Shown: positions 17,692 to 26,706 of the stretch, piece by piece | How positions within the stretch are numbered: the stretch's first letter is position 1 | Layout of the letters: every line of letters starts with the position of its first letter | Origin: Streptomyces mirabilis | GTDB taxonomy: Bacteria > Actinomycetota > Actinomycetes > Streptomycetales > Streptomycetaceae | Length of the DNA stretch: 64,000 nt | NCBI RefSeq assembly: GCF_018310535.1 | Contig: NZ_CP074102.1 | Coordinates: forward strand, 2,728,001-2,792,000 | Reading direction: 5' to 3' | The notes under the pieces: model-generated | The model's database searches: none | The model's input: the letters and a program-made list of their open reading frames with translations, nothing else | What the model was told of the DNA's origin: nothing | Program-made: the position numbers and the translations under genes

Positions 17692-19272
17692 TCACACCGT
17701 CGTCAGCTGCCTCCGGACCGTCCGTCGCTGTGCCGCGACCTCCGGATCCAGTGCCGGTACGGCGGCCAGCAGCTGCTTGGTGTACGGGTCGCGCGGAGAC
17801 TCGTACACCTCGTCGGCGGGTCCGTACTCGACGATCCGACCGCGTCGCATCACCGCGACCCGGTCGCTGACCTGGCGGACGACCGCGAGGTCGTGCGCCA
17901 CGAACACGAGCGCGAGCCCGAGTTCCCGCTGCAGTTCGGCGAGCAGGGCGACCACCTGGGCCTGGGTGGTGACGTCGAGCGCGGAGACCGGCTCGTCGCA
18001 GACGATGACGCGTGGGTCGGCGGCGAGCGCCCGGGCGATGCCGACGCGCTGGCGCTGTCCGCCGCTGAACTCGTGCGGGTAACGGTCGTAGTGCGCCGCT
18101 TCGAGCCCCACGCGCTCCAGCAGTCCCCGTACGCGCCCCCGGATGCGCCCCTCCTCGTGTTCCCCGCGGGCGCGCAGCGGATCGGCGATCGACTCGCCCA
18201 CGCTGCGACGCGGGTTGAGGGAGGAGACGGGGTCCTGGAAGACCATCTGAACGTCCGGGCGCACGCCTCCGCCCGGCTTGACCTCCCCCGCCGTGGGCGC
18301 CAGCAGCCCTACGAGCATCCGTCCCAGGGTGGTCTTGCCGCTGCCGCTCTCACCCACGATCCCGAGGGTCTCGCCCCGGTGGATCGTCAGCGACACATCG
18401 TCGACGGCCGCGAACGCCTTCTTCCCGCGGCCGAATTCGCGCCGCAGGCCGCTCGCCTCGAGAACGACCTCCTCCGTCGCCTCGGAGCCGGTGCGCGGCG
18501 CGTCCACGCGGGGCACCGCGCCGAGGAGCTCCTGGGTGTACGCCTGCGCGGGCGCCCCCAGGACGGCGCCGACGAGGCCGTGCTCGACGGCCCGCCCGTG
18601 CCGCATGACCAGGATCTCGTCGACACTCTCGGCGGCGACGCCCACGTCGTGCGTGACGAGGAGCAGGCCCATTCCGGTCTCCTCGCGCAGGGTGTGCAGC
18701 AGGTCGAGGATCTGGGCCTGGACGGTCACGTCGAGGGCCGTGGTCGGCTCGTCGGCGATCAGCAGGTCGGGTTCGCAGGCCAGCGCCATCGCGATCAGCG
18801 CGCGCTGGCGCATTCCGCCGCTGAACTCATGCGGGCGGGAGCGCGCCCGGCGCGCGGCGTCCGGGATGCCGACGCGGTCGAGCACCTCGACGGCACGCGC
18901 GCGTGCGGCGCGCCGGGAGGCCTTCACGTGCGCCCGGTACACCTCGGCGATCTGGTCGCCGACCGCGTAGTACGGGTCGAGGGACGACAGGGGGTCCTGG
19001 AAGACCATGGCGGCCTTCCCGCCGCGCAGCCGCCGCAGTTCGGCGTCGGACGCCTCCTGTACGTCGATGCCGGCCACGCGCACCGAGCCGCCGACGTCGG
19101 CTCCCGTACCGCGGTGCAGCCCCAGGAGGGCCGAGGCGACCGTGGACTTGCCCGAGCCGGACTCGCCGACCAGCGCCAGGGCGGCGCCCTGCTCCAGGCT
19201 GAAGGAGAGGCCGTCCACAGCGCGCAGGGACCCGAACTCGACCGTCAGATCCGTGACGTCCACCAAGCTCAT
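17692..19272 (-). CDS. Oligopeptide importer ATPase, fused DppD-DppF type
   Basis: 526 residues carrying two complete ABC ATPase domains: Walker A GESGSGKST (about 35-43) and GESGSGKTT (about 320), signatures FSGGMRQR and FSGGQRQR, Walker B LLIADEPT and VIVCDEPV. In many bacteria these are separate DppD and DppF. Start ATG 19272 overlaps the upstream permease stop (ATGA). Energises uptake of peptides or a related ligand; last gene of a four-gene operon. Confidence 0.9.
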   Translation of the reverse strand: MSLVDVTDLTVEFGSLRAVDGLSFSLEQGAALALVGESGSGKSTVASALLGLHRGTGADVGGSVRVAGIDVQEASDAELRRLRGGKAAMVFQDPLSSLDPYYAVGDQIAEVYRAHVKASRRAARARAVEVLDRVGIPDAARRARSRPHEFSGGMRQRALIAMALACEPDLLIADEPTTALDVTVQAQILDLLHTLREETGMGLLLVTHDVGVAAESVDEILVMRHGRAVEHGLVGAVLGAPAQAYTQELLGAVPRVDAPRTGSEATEEVVLEASGLRREFGRGKKAFAAVDDVSLTIHRGETLGIVGESGSGKTTLGRMLVGLLAPTAGEVKPGGGVRPDVQMVFQDPVSSLNPRRSVGESIADPLRARGEHEEGRIRGRVRGLLERVGLEAAHYDRYPHEFSGGQRQRVGIARALAADPRVIVCDEPVSALDVTTQAQVVALLAELQRELGLALVFVAHDLAVVRQVSDRVAVMRRGRIVEYGPADEVYESPRDPYTKQLLAAVPALDPEVAAQRRTVRRQLTTV

Positions 19273-20267
19273 ACGAGCACCACCCGTCGGTCGGCCACCG
19301 CGTACAGCACGTCCGCGACGGCGTTGGCGATGACCACGAAGAAGCCGATGACCAGGACCATGCCGACGACCACCGGCAGGTCGACGACGTTCACCGCGTG
19401 CACCAACTCCTGTCCGATGCCGGGCAGTCCGAAGAGCGTCTCGGTGAGCACCGCGCCGCCGACCGCCGAGCCGACGTTGTTGGCGTTCAGCGCGATGATC
19501 GGCGCGAACGCCCCGCGCAGCGCGTGCCGCCCGATGATCGACCGCTCGCCGACGCCGTACGCCCGGAAGGTCCGGATGTGATCCTCGGCGAGGGTCTCCA
19601 GCATCGCGGCCCTGGTCAGCCGGGCGAACGCGGCGGCCTCGATGAGGGCGAGGGAGAGCCAGGGCAGCAGCAGGTTCCAGGCCCACTGTTCGGGGTCGTC
19701 GGTGAGGCTGACGTACTGCGGGAAGGGCAGCAGTTGCAGCTGGCCGCAGACGACGATCATGAGCACCAGGCCGATCACGAAGACCGGCGTGGCGACGCCC
19801 GCGAGGGTGATGCCGGTCAGTACACGCTCGGTGAGCCGGCCGCGCCGCCACGCGGAGAGGATGCCGGTGCCGACGCCGAGGATCAGCCACAGCACCATCG
19901 CGCCGAACACGAGGGACAGACTGACCGGCAGCTTCGCCAGGATCAGCTGGGTGACCTGGGTGTCGCCCTGGTACGACAGGCCGAGACAGGGTGCCGAGCA
20001 GTGCTCCATCGAGGTGCCAGTGGAGAAGTCCTGTCCGACGAGGATGCCCTGCAGGAAGTGCCAGTAGCGCACGTACAGCGGGTCGTCGAGCCTCAACTGC
20101 TGGGCGACCTGGTGCACTTGTTCCGGAGAGCAGCGCGGGCCGCAGGTGATCTGGGCGACGTTGCCGGGGGTGGCGTAGAAGACGACGTAGACGATCACCG
20201 AGATGGCGAGCAGGGTGATCACGGTGCCGACGACGCGGCGCAGGACGAATCCTCCGAAGCCGCTCAT
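19269..20267 (-). CDS. Oligopeptide ABC permease, DppB type
   Basis: 332 residues, ATG 20267 overlapping the DppC-type stop (ATGA). N-terminal TM helix followed by a periplasmic-side loop (about 40-100) and a C-terminal BPD transport fold with the EAA-like region (RAYGVGERSIIGRHALRGAFAP broken here as RAYGVGERS...ALRGAFAP). Ends with a TM segment. The external loop holds four Cys (CGPRC and EHCSAPC), more than usual, which may form disulfides. Confidence 0.9.
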   Translation of the reverse strand: MSGFGGFVLRRVVGTVITLLAISVIVYVVFYATPGNVAQITCGPRCSPEQVHQVAQQLRLDDPLYVRYWHFLQGILVGQDFSTGTSMEHCSAPCLGLSYQGDTQVTQLILAKLPVSLSLVFGAMVLWLILGVGTGILSAWRRGRLTERVLTGITLAGVATPVFVIGLVLMIVVCGQLQLLPFPQYVSLTDDPEQWAWNLLLPWLSLALIEAAAFARLTRAAMLETLAEDHIRTFRAYGVGERSIIGRHALRGAFAPIIALNANNVGSAVGGAVLTETLFGLPGIGQELVHAVNVVDLPVVVGMVLVIGFFVVIANAVADVLYAVADRRVVLV

Positions 20268-21343
20268 GCCTTGGCCTCCTTCTTGGCGCTCGCGTCCGCC
20301 GCGGCCTTCTCGGCACTCGCGTCCGCCTTGGCCTTCCTGGTGTTCGCGTCCGCCTTGGCCTCCCGCTTGCGGCCCGTGCCGACGCGCAGGCGCGAGGCCG
20401 CGCGCGGGTCCAGGGCAGTGCGGACACCGTCGCCGAGGACGGTCAGGGCCAGCACCGTCACCAAGAGCGCCCCGGCGGGCAGCAGCAGGTACTGCGGGGC
20501 CGCCTGGTACCAGACGTCGGCGGCCGTGAGCATCTGCCCCCAGGACGGCGTCGGGGGCTTCACTCCGACGCCGAGGAAGGACAGCGCGGCCTCGGCGGAG
20601 ATGTTCATGGGTACGAGGAGCGCGGCATAGGTGATGACGGGGGCGGCCAGTCCGGGCAGGAGTTCACGGCGGGCGATGCGCCAGGTGTTCCAGCCGCTGA
20701 GCCGCGCGGCGGAGACGTAGTCCAGCCCCTTGAGGGTGAGGGTCTGGGCGCGCACGATCTTCGCGGTGTTGCCCCAGGCGATCAGGCCGATGACGAGCGC
20801 GACCAGCAAGGGCCGCGGGAAGCTGCTGGGCACGATCGCCAGCAGGGCCAGCGACATGATCATCAACGGCATCGCGACGAAGATGTCGGTGATCCGGCTC
20901 AACAGTTGATCGATCCATCGGTTGCCGAGTGCGGCCGCGACGCCCACCACGACACCGACGAGGACCTGTACGACGGTCGCCCCCAGCGCGACTCCCAGCG
21001 AGACCCGGGCGCCGTACACGAGCCGGGCGAAGAGGTCGCGGCCGGTCTGCGGTTCGACGCCGAGCCAGTGGTCGCCGCTGACGCCGCCGAACGAGCCCAC
21101 TGGAACGCCGCCGCGCGCGGAGTCGATCAGGGACGGGTGGTAGGTGGTCGGATCCTGGCCCTCGATCGCCGTGAGCAGCGGGGCGGCGAGTGCGAGCAGG
21201 ACGAGCAGCGCGACGACGGCCGCCGCGACGAGGGCGGCGCGCTGCGTGCGCAGCCGCCGCCAGAACTGACGGGCCCCCGAGGCCCCCGGGACGGACGCGG
21301 GGTCCGTCCCGGGGGCCTGAGAGGCGACGATTGCCTCGCTCAC
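20264..21343 (-). CDS. Oligopeptide ABC permease, DppC type, with Lys/Ala repeat tail
   Basis: 359 residues. The core has the DppC layout: cytoplasmic N terminus, a TM helix near residue 40, LVYGARVSLGVALGATVVQVL, EAA region (AARLSGWNTWRIARRELLPG) and ALSFLGVGVKPPTPSWG. After about residue 318 the protein adds a 40-residue Lys/Ala/Asp tail with repeats of the type KADA and KAKADAS. That tail is absent from typical DppC and would lie in the cytoplasm. Starts 4 bases after the binding-protein stop. Confidence 0.9.
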   Translation of the reverse strand: MSEAIVASQAPGTDPASVPGASGARQFWRRLRTQRAALVAAAVVALLVLLALAAPLLTAIEGQDPTTYHPSLIDSARGGVPVGSFGGVSGDHWLGVEPQTGRDLFARLVYGARVSLGVALGATVVQVLVGVVVGVAAALGNRWIDQLLSRITDIFVAMPLMIMSLALLAIVPSSFPRPLLVALVIGLIAWGNTAKIVRAQTLTLKGLDYVSAARLSGWNTWRIARRELLPGLAAPVITYAALLVPMNISAEAALSFLGVGVKPPTPSWGQMLTAADVWYQAAPQYLLLPAGALLVTVLALTVLGDGVRTALDPRAASRLRVGTGRKREAKADANTRKAKADASAEKAAADASAKKEAKA

Positions 21344-21347
21344 GGCG

Positions 21348-23066
21348 CTACTTCACCGCGACCTGGGAGATGTCCAGCACGCCGGTCCAGTCACTGATCA
21401 CGATGTTCTTGACCGCGTTGCCGTACAGGCGCTTGTAGACGGGGTGGAACAGCGGCACGGTCAGGGCCTGCTCGCCGATCTTCTTGTCCAGTGCGCCCCA
21501 GCGCTTCGCGGCCTCGTCAAGATTCGTCAACTTGTTGATCGCGTCGATCTCGTCGTTGACGGACTTGTCGTTGAGGAAGCCGGTGTTGAAGTTCGCGCCG
21601 TCCTTGACGATCTGACGGCCGTCGAAGATCGGGGCCAGGAAGGGACCGCCGGAGGGCCAGTCGGCACCCCAGTGGGCGAGGAAGAAGCCCGGCTCGCTCT
21701 TGACGCTGTGGATCTTGTCCTTGTAGTCGTTGATCTCCAGTCCCTGGAGCTTGACCGTGATACCGGCCTTCTTCAGGGCGTCCTGGAGGGCGGTCGCGAT
21801 CTCCGGGCTGGTCTCGAAGTCCTTGTCGTTGGAGTGCGTGAGGGTGACGGTGATCCCGTTCGGGTGACCCGCCTCCTTCAGCAGCTCCTTGGCCTTGGCC
21901 GGGTTGCCGGACGCGCCCGCCGGGAAGTGGTCGTAGGGCGTGTAGCCGAAGGACTTCTGGTTCGGCAGGTACGTGGTCGCGGCCTCGGCCAGCGACGAAC
22001 CACCCGCCGCGTTGATCACCGACGAACGGTCGACGGCGTATGCGATCGCCTGCCGCACCTTCGGGTCGTCGAACGGCTTCACCTTCGGGTTGAAGGCGAT
22101 GTAGTTGGTGTAGCCGAAGTGCCCGGTGCCGACGCGTGCCGCCAGCGCCTTGTCACCCGTCACCTTGGCCAGCTCGGCCGGACCGAGGTTGGTGTCCGTG
22201 GTGACGGCGGCGGCATCCGCGCCCTGGGACGCGGACAGCCGCTGGTTGATCACGGAGGAGTCCAGGCCCGACCGTACGTCGATCTTGTCCGGGTAGGCCT
22301 TGCGCTCGGCGTCGGTCGCCGCGGACCAGTACGGGTTGCGCTCCAGGGTGATCCGCTCGCCGTCGTTCTCGTTCTTGACGACCTTGTACGGGCCGGAGGA
22401 GATCGGGTGCTGCTCGTACTTCGTCCCGTTGTCCTTGGCCTTCGGGACGGGCGTGAACTGGGTCTGCGTGGCGAGGTAGGGGAACTCGCCCTCGGGCTTG
22501 TTGAGGTGGAAGACGATGGTCAGGTCGTCCGGGGTCTCGATCGAGGCGAGGCCCTTCTTGTCCTTGTACGGCCCCTGGTAGTCGGCGCCACCGATCAGCC
22601 AGTCCCGCAGGTAGGGGGCGCCGCCGGAGAGCTCGGCCGCGAAGGAGCGCTCGATGCCGTACTTGATGTCGGCGGAGGTGATCGGCGTGCCGTCCTCGTA
22701 CTTGAGGCCCTTCTTCAGGGTGTACGTCCACACGGTCGCGTTCTCGCTCGGGCGGCCGGTGTCGGTGGCGAGGTCGGGGACGACCTCGGCGCCGGCGGCG
22801 CCGCTCTCACGGTTGCGCGTGGTCAGCGTACGGAAGACGAGGGAGGGGACGTTGCCGCCGCCGGAGGTGTAGAGGCGCGCCGGGTCGAAGTCCTCCTGCG
22901 GGTTGGCGTTGAGGACGGTGAGCGTGCCTCCCTTCTGGGGCTTGGAGTCGCCACCGGCGCCCTTGGCATCGTTGTCCTTCGGCCCGCAGGCGGCCGCGCC
23001 CGCTGCCACGACCAGGGTGACGGATGCCGCGGCCACGCGGCGGGCTATGACGGACGGTTGACGCAT
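21348..23066 (-). CDS. Oligopeptide-binding lipoprotein (SBP family 5)
   Basis: 572 residues with a signal peptide and Cys at about residue 27 (GAAACGPKDN), then the SBP_bac_5 fold: GGTLTVLNANPQEDFDPARL, WTYTLKKGLKYEDGTPITSADIKYGIERS, YGNAVKNIV near the end. Captures extracellular peptides for the permease pair. First gene of the operon; a candidate -35/-10 promoter lies about 280 bases upstream, leaving a long leader. Confidence 0.9.
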   Translation of the reverse strand: MRQPSVIARRVAAASVTLVVAAGAAACGPKDNDAKGAGGDSKPQKGGTLTVLNANPQEDFDPARLYTSGGGNVPSLVFRTLTTRNRESGAAGAEVVPDLATDTGRPSENATVWTYTLKKGLKYEDGTPITSADIKYGIERSFAAELSGGAPYLRDWLIGGADYQGPYKDKKGLASIETPDDLTIVFHLNKPEGEFPYLATQTQFTPVPKAKDNGTKYEQHPISSGPYKVVKNENDGERITLERNPYWSAATDAERKAYPDKIDVRSGLDSSVINQRLSASQGADAAAVTTDTNLGPAELAKVTGDKALAARVGTGHFGYTNYIAFNPKVKPFDDPKVRQAIAYAVDRSSVINAAGGSSLAEAATTYLPNQKSFGYTPYDHFPAGASGNPAKAKELLKEAGHPNGITVTLTHSNDKDFETSPEIATALQDALKKAGITVKLQGLEINDYKDKIHSVKSEPGFFLAHWGADWPSGGPFLAPIFDGRQIVKDGANFNTGFLNDKSVNDEIDAINKLTNLDEAAKRWGALDKKIGEQALTVPLFHPVYKRLYGNAVKNIVISDWTGVLDISQVAVK

Positions 23067-23345
23067 CGGAAGACGACCTCTCGAATGATGAGACGGATTG
23101 ACGAGGAGTGAGACGGAAGTGAACGGACGTCTGCCCCGGCGTCAGGTCGTCAAAAAGGGTCGCGAAGTCGGAAAACCAGTGACCAATACGGTCACCTACG
23201 GTCACGACGGAAGCGGAAGCACGACGCACACGCCAAGGGCGGGCGTCAGCGACAGTGGATGTCTGCCACGCAGAGCGCGGTCACACCAATCAGCGCCAGC
23301 TCGATGGCGGCGCGACGGACGGCATGACTAGACCACATGCGCAAA
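23067..23345. other. Long leader of the importer operon
   Basis: This 279-base stretch separates the predicted promoter from the binding-protein start. It is less GC-rich than its surroundings and holds a repeated ACGGTCAC (around 23188-23205). No known riboswitch was recognised, and I see no gene in it. Confidence 0.4.
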
Positions 23346-23374
23346 AATATGAACGAACTTTCAGAGCATGTCAA
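23346..23374 (-). promoter_or_regulatory. Housekeeping-type promoter of the importer operon
   Basis: On the reverse strand TTGACA (23374-23369) is followed after 17 bases by CATATT (23351-23346), a near-consensus vegetative promoter in an AT-rich patch. It sits just after the DUF3152 gene and points at the binding-protein gene. Confidence 0.65.
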
Positions 23375-23406
23375 CGTGGCCCCAGTGGCCCCCCGCGGCC
23401 CCTCCG

Positions 23407-25101
23407 TCAACTCCCCGGGTAGGGCCAGGGGTTGGCCCGACAGTGGATTCCGTCATGGTCGAGGAACTTGGTCTGCTGCTGCATGACGGGCGCGAGCTCG
23501 CCGTCCTTGTCGCAGGTGACATGGCCGTATCCGAGGCGGTGGCCGACCTCGTGGTTGATGAGCATCTGCCGGTACGGGTGAATCGCGTCACCGTAGGTCT
23601 TGGAGCCCTGCGCCCAGCGGTACGCGTTGATCATCACGCGCTCGGTGGAGGCCGAGTCGCACGACACGTTGTCCTCGGTCGTGTCCAGCCCGGACTTGGC
23701 GCACCACTCGGCGGTGGTGCCGGGGCTGGCCAGCGTGATCACGAAGTCGGGCTTGCCGGTGTAGATCCGTTCGAAGGTACGGGCGCCGTTGTGGGCCCAA
23801 CTCCGTTTGTCGTTCAGCGTCTTCTGGACGGCCTGCGCGAACAGGGTGGCGTCGAGGCCGAGACCCCGCTCCACGTCCACCCGGTACGTGTACTTCTGCC
23901 CCTTTCCGGGGGCCTTGTCGAACCCGGGGACGGCGTCGAACTTCCCCGAGCCCTTGAGGGTGGCGCTGAGCGCGTACTTCACACCCATCTTCTGGTCGTA
24001 CGTCAGCGGTGTCGCGCTCGGCGTCACGGACGGGGTCGCCCCGGTACCCCCGGGCGAGGTGGACGCGCGGGCGTCCAGTCCACCGCCGGCGGACTGCGTC
24101 TGCGCGGTGGCGTCGTGCCGCCCGGCGGCCACCTGTCCGGCCACCACTACGGCGAGCACGGTGGTGACGGCGGCCGCGGCGATTCCGGTGAACGCCCGCC
24201 CCTTGACGCCCTTGCCCTTTTCCGCCTCCTCGGTCCCCGGCTCGTCGCTCCCGGCCCTGCGCCCGTTCTCGCTCTCGCTCTCTTCGAAGGCGTCGACGTA
24301 GGCCTGCCGGAGCCCCGGGCCGGGCCCGAGCCCGGCGTCGGCCTCCTGCCGCTGCCGGGGGATGCGCGGTCCGGGTGCCCCCTGAGGCATGCCTTGGGGC
24401 GCCCCCTGCGGCATGGCCTGAGGCCCGCCGCCCTCGGCCCCAGCCGTCCGCGGGCCACCCCTGAACGCGCCCCAGCCACCGCCGGGTTCACGCTGTTCGG
24501 GGTGTCCCGCACGCGCCTGGGGCACACCACGCACGGGGGTACCGTCCGGCGACCGGGGCACATCACGAGCGGGCGTACCGCCCGTCATACGGGGGATGCC
24601 GTGCGCGGGCGTCCCATCGGCGAACCGCGGGACACCGTGCGCCGGAGTCCCATCCGGAAAGCGCGGGACACCGTGGGCCGGGGTCCCGTCCGGGTAGCGC
24701 GGCACACCATGCGCCGGAGTCCCGTCCGGGAGACGCGGAACGCCCTGCGACGGCGTCCCGTTCGCCATCCGCGGGATGCCGTGGGCCGGCGTGCCATCGG
24801 GATAACGCGGGACACCATGCGCGGGGGTCCCGTCCGGATAGCGCGGCACACCGCGCGCCGGAGTCCCGTCCTGAGGGCGGGGAGCTCCTGGCAGCGGAGT
24901 GCCGCTCGGCGCGGGGCGTCGAGGCCCCGGTGGCTGTGGGCCCAGGGGGCCGCGCGTGGCCCCCTGCGGCGAGGTCGCCGCCGGACCCGTACCCGGTGCC
25001 ACCCCTTGAGCCGTGCCCGGTGCGGCACCGGGTGCCGGAACCCTCGGCATCTCCCCCGTATCGCTCTTAGCGGCCCGCCCCCGGCGACTGTGACGTCCCA
25101 C
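23407..25101 (-). CDS. DUF3152 protein: single-pass, metzincin-like domain, N-terminal repeats
   Basis: 564 residues. Order: basic N terminus, Pro-rich stretch, ten 12-residue repeats of the type DGTPAHGVPRYP (about 76-195), a Pro/Gly/Gln-rich linker, one TM helix (near 300) and an extracytoplasmic DUF3152 domain. That domain ends in HEVGHRLGYGH, which fits the metzincin zinc signature HExxHxxGxxH, with LAPVMQQQ as a possible Met-turn; several Cys could form disulfides. I infer a surface zinc peptidase or a relic of one. Mycobacterial relative: Rv3207c. Overlaps nothing; 8 bases after the hydrolase gene, so probably co-transcribed. Confidence 0.8.
   Translation of the reverse strand: MGRHSRRGRAAKSDTGEMPRVPAPGAAPGTAQGVAPGTGPAATSPQGATRGPLGPQPPGPRRPAPSGTPLPGAPRPQDGTPARGVPRYPDGTPAHGVPRYPDGTPAHGIPRMANGTPSQGVPRLPDGTPAHGVPRYPDGTPAHGVPRFPDGTPAHGVPRFADGTPAHGIPRMTGGTPARDVPRSPDGTPVRGVPQARAGHPEQREPGGGWGAFRGGPRTAGAEGGGPQAMPQGAPQGMPQGAPGPRIPRQRQEADAGLGPGPGLRQAYVDAFEESESENGRRAGSDEPGTEEAEKGKGVKGRAFTGIAAAAVTTVLAVVVAGQVAAGRHDATAQTQSAGGGLDARASTSPGGTGATPSVTPSATPLTYDQKMGVKYALSATLKGSGKFDAVPGFDKAPGKGQKYTYRVDVERGLGLDATLFAQAVQKTLNDKRSWAHNGARTFERIYTGKPDFVITLASPGTTAEWCAKSGLDTTEDNVSCDSASTERVMINAYRWAQGSKTYGDAIHPYRQMLINHEVGHRLGYGHVTCDKDGELAPVMQQQTKFLDHDGIHCRANPWPYPGS
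24517..24876 (-). repeat. 36-base tandem repeats inside the DUF3152 gene
   Basis: Ten in-frame units of 36 bases encode the DGTPAHGVPRxx array. Units differ mostly at wobble positions and at the last two residues (RY, RF, RM, RL). Copy number is likely to vary among strains. Confidence 0.85.
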
Positions 25102-25109
25102 GCCCCGCC

Positions 25110-26099
25110 TCAGCTCCCCGCGTCCGCGCCGGCAGGGGAGGTCAACTCGCCTGATTCCGCGAGGAGTTCGCGGAACGCCGAGGCCACCGTCTCCGGGTAC
25201 TCCATCATCGCGACATGGCCCGCGTCCGGCAGCGACAGCAGCCGGGAGTCGCGGAAGGCGCGCGCCGCGCGCCGGGCCATGCGGTAGGCGACGAGCTGGT
25301 CACGGCCGCCGTAGACGAGCAGCGTCGGCGCGAGCACCCGCTCGGCCTGGCGCCACAGACCGTGCTGGCCGCCCAGCGTGTACGCGTTCACGAGGCCGCG
25401 CGACGAACGCGCCATGGCGTCCCAGAAGTAGGGCAGCGCGAGCCGCCGCTCCATCTCCTCGACCGCGTCGCGGAACCCCTCGGGCGTCACCATGCCGGGG
25501 TCGCCGTAACAGAGCGCCATGACCCCGCGGACGCGCTGCTCGGCGCTCCAGTCCTTGGTGAGCCGGGTGAACAGCCGCGCCACCCCCGGCACCGAGAGCA
25601 GCGCGGTCGGCCACGCGGTGCGCTGCGCGCGGATCTCCGGGAGCGCGGGCGAGATCAGGGTGAGCGTCTCGACCAGGTCGGGGCGTACGGCGGCGACGCG
25701 CGTCGCGACCGCTCCGCCGAGCGAGTTCCCGAAGAGGTGCACGGGGCCGCGCTCGGCCGCGTCGAGATAACGGATGACCGCGCGCGCGTGCCCGGTCACC
25801 GAGTAGTTGCCATCGTCCGGCGGCGGCGAGTCCCCGAAGCCGGGCAGATCGAGCGCCTCGCTGTCCACGAGCCCGTCGAGCAGCGGCATCAGCGCCGACC
25901 AGTTCTGCGAGGAACCGCCCAGCCCATGGACGTACAGGGCGGGCGGCAGTCCCTCGCGCGCGGGTGGTCTCGAACGCACAGTCAGGGTGATCCCGGGCAG
26001 ACCGACCGATCGCAGGCGCTCCCCCTCCGCGACCCGGACGGTCCCGACCCTCGGCGTGACGGTGGTGGCCAGCGCGGCGGGCAGCTCGGTCGAAGACAT
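25110..26099 (-). CDS. Alpha/beta hydrolase
   Basis: 329 residues with YVHGLGGSSQNW (oxyanion region), LDLPGFGDSPPP, nucleophile elbow GNSLGGA, acid in YGGRDQLV and His in DAGHVAMMEYP. A classical esterase/lipase-like fold without a signal peptide. In mycobacteria the equivalent place holds LipV (Rv3203), which supports orthology but not a substrate. It is upstream of the DUF3152 gene on the same strand with an 8-base gap. Confidence 0.85.
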   Translation of the reverse strand: MSSTELPAALATTVTPRVGTVRVAEGERLRSVGLPGITLTVRSRPPAREGLPPALYVHGLGGSSQNWSALMPLLDGLVDSEALDLPGFGDSPPPDDGNYSVTGHARAVIRYLDAAERGPVHLFGNSLGGAVATRVAAVRPDLVETLTLISPALPEIRAQRTAWPTALLSVPGVARLFTRLTKDWSAEQRVRGVMALCYGDPGMVTPEGFRDAVEEMERRLALPYFWDAMARSSRGLVNAYTLGGQHGLWRQAERVLAPTLLVYGGRDQLVAYRMARRAARAFRDSRLLSLPDAGHVAMMEYPETVASAFRELLAESGELTSPAGADAGS

Positions 26100-26286
26100 G
26101 CGGCAATGTTACGAGACGATCACGCAGTGGTTCGTGTGTTCGCTGTCACAGATCGTGCGCGGATCGTCTAGCGCCCCGATCGGGTGTCTCCTAGGCTTCG
26201 AACGAGGGCACTCGTACGTACGTCAGGATCCGAACCTCAGGATCCGTACACCAGGAGCGCACTCGCACCGCTCGGGAAGAGGAACC

Positions 26287-26508
26287 ATGACAGTCGACCC
26301 GACAGACCCCGAGACCTTCGACGACCGGTTCCGGGAGATCGTTGACCCGGAAGCCCCGGAGGCGGATCTCGCCGAGCAGCTCAGCGAACTGGATCCGGCG
26401 GACGACATCGACCCGGAACCCCCCGGTGACCCCCTCAACGCCAACGAGGCCGACCTCGCCGAGCAGGCCAGGGTCGTCCGGCTCAACGAGGACGACTACA
26501 GGGGATGA
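26287..26508 (+). CDS. Small acidic protein of unknown function
   Basis: 73 residues from ATG 26287 behind AAGAGGAACC. About a third of residues are Asp or Glu, with two related segments (EADLAEQLSEL and EADLAEQARVV). No TM, no Cys. I do not recognise a family. It is divergent from the hydrolase and upstream of the TetR gene. Confidence 0.65.
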   Translation: MTVDPTDPETFDDRFREIVDPEAPEADLAEQLSELDPADDIDPEPPGDPLNANEADLAEQARVVRLNEDDYRG

Positions 26509-26706
26509 CCGTATGTGACCGGACCCCGCCGACCAGCGGTATCCGGCACGGCTTCACGCCCTTCTCACCCTGTTCATCACCCTCTGTGTCGTTATCGCAC
26601 GCGTCCGGTCCGTGAAATTCTGCGCTCGCACCGCGCACAGCGGGGTTACCGAAAAGTACGATGGCGGCGCGGCGCACACCGCATGTGGACAATTTTGGGA
26701 GGCGGC

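Noticed and set aside
24517..24876. Regular 36-base repeats considered as a CRISPR array
   Set aside because: Units are contiguous without spacers, in frame, and encode the 12-residue repeats of the DUF3152 protein.
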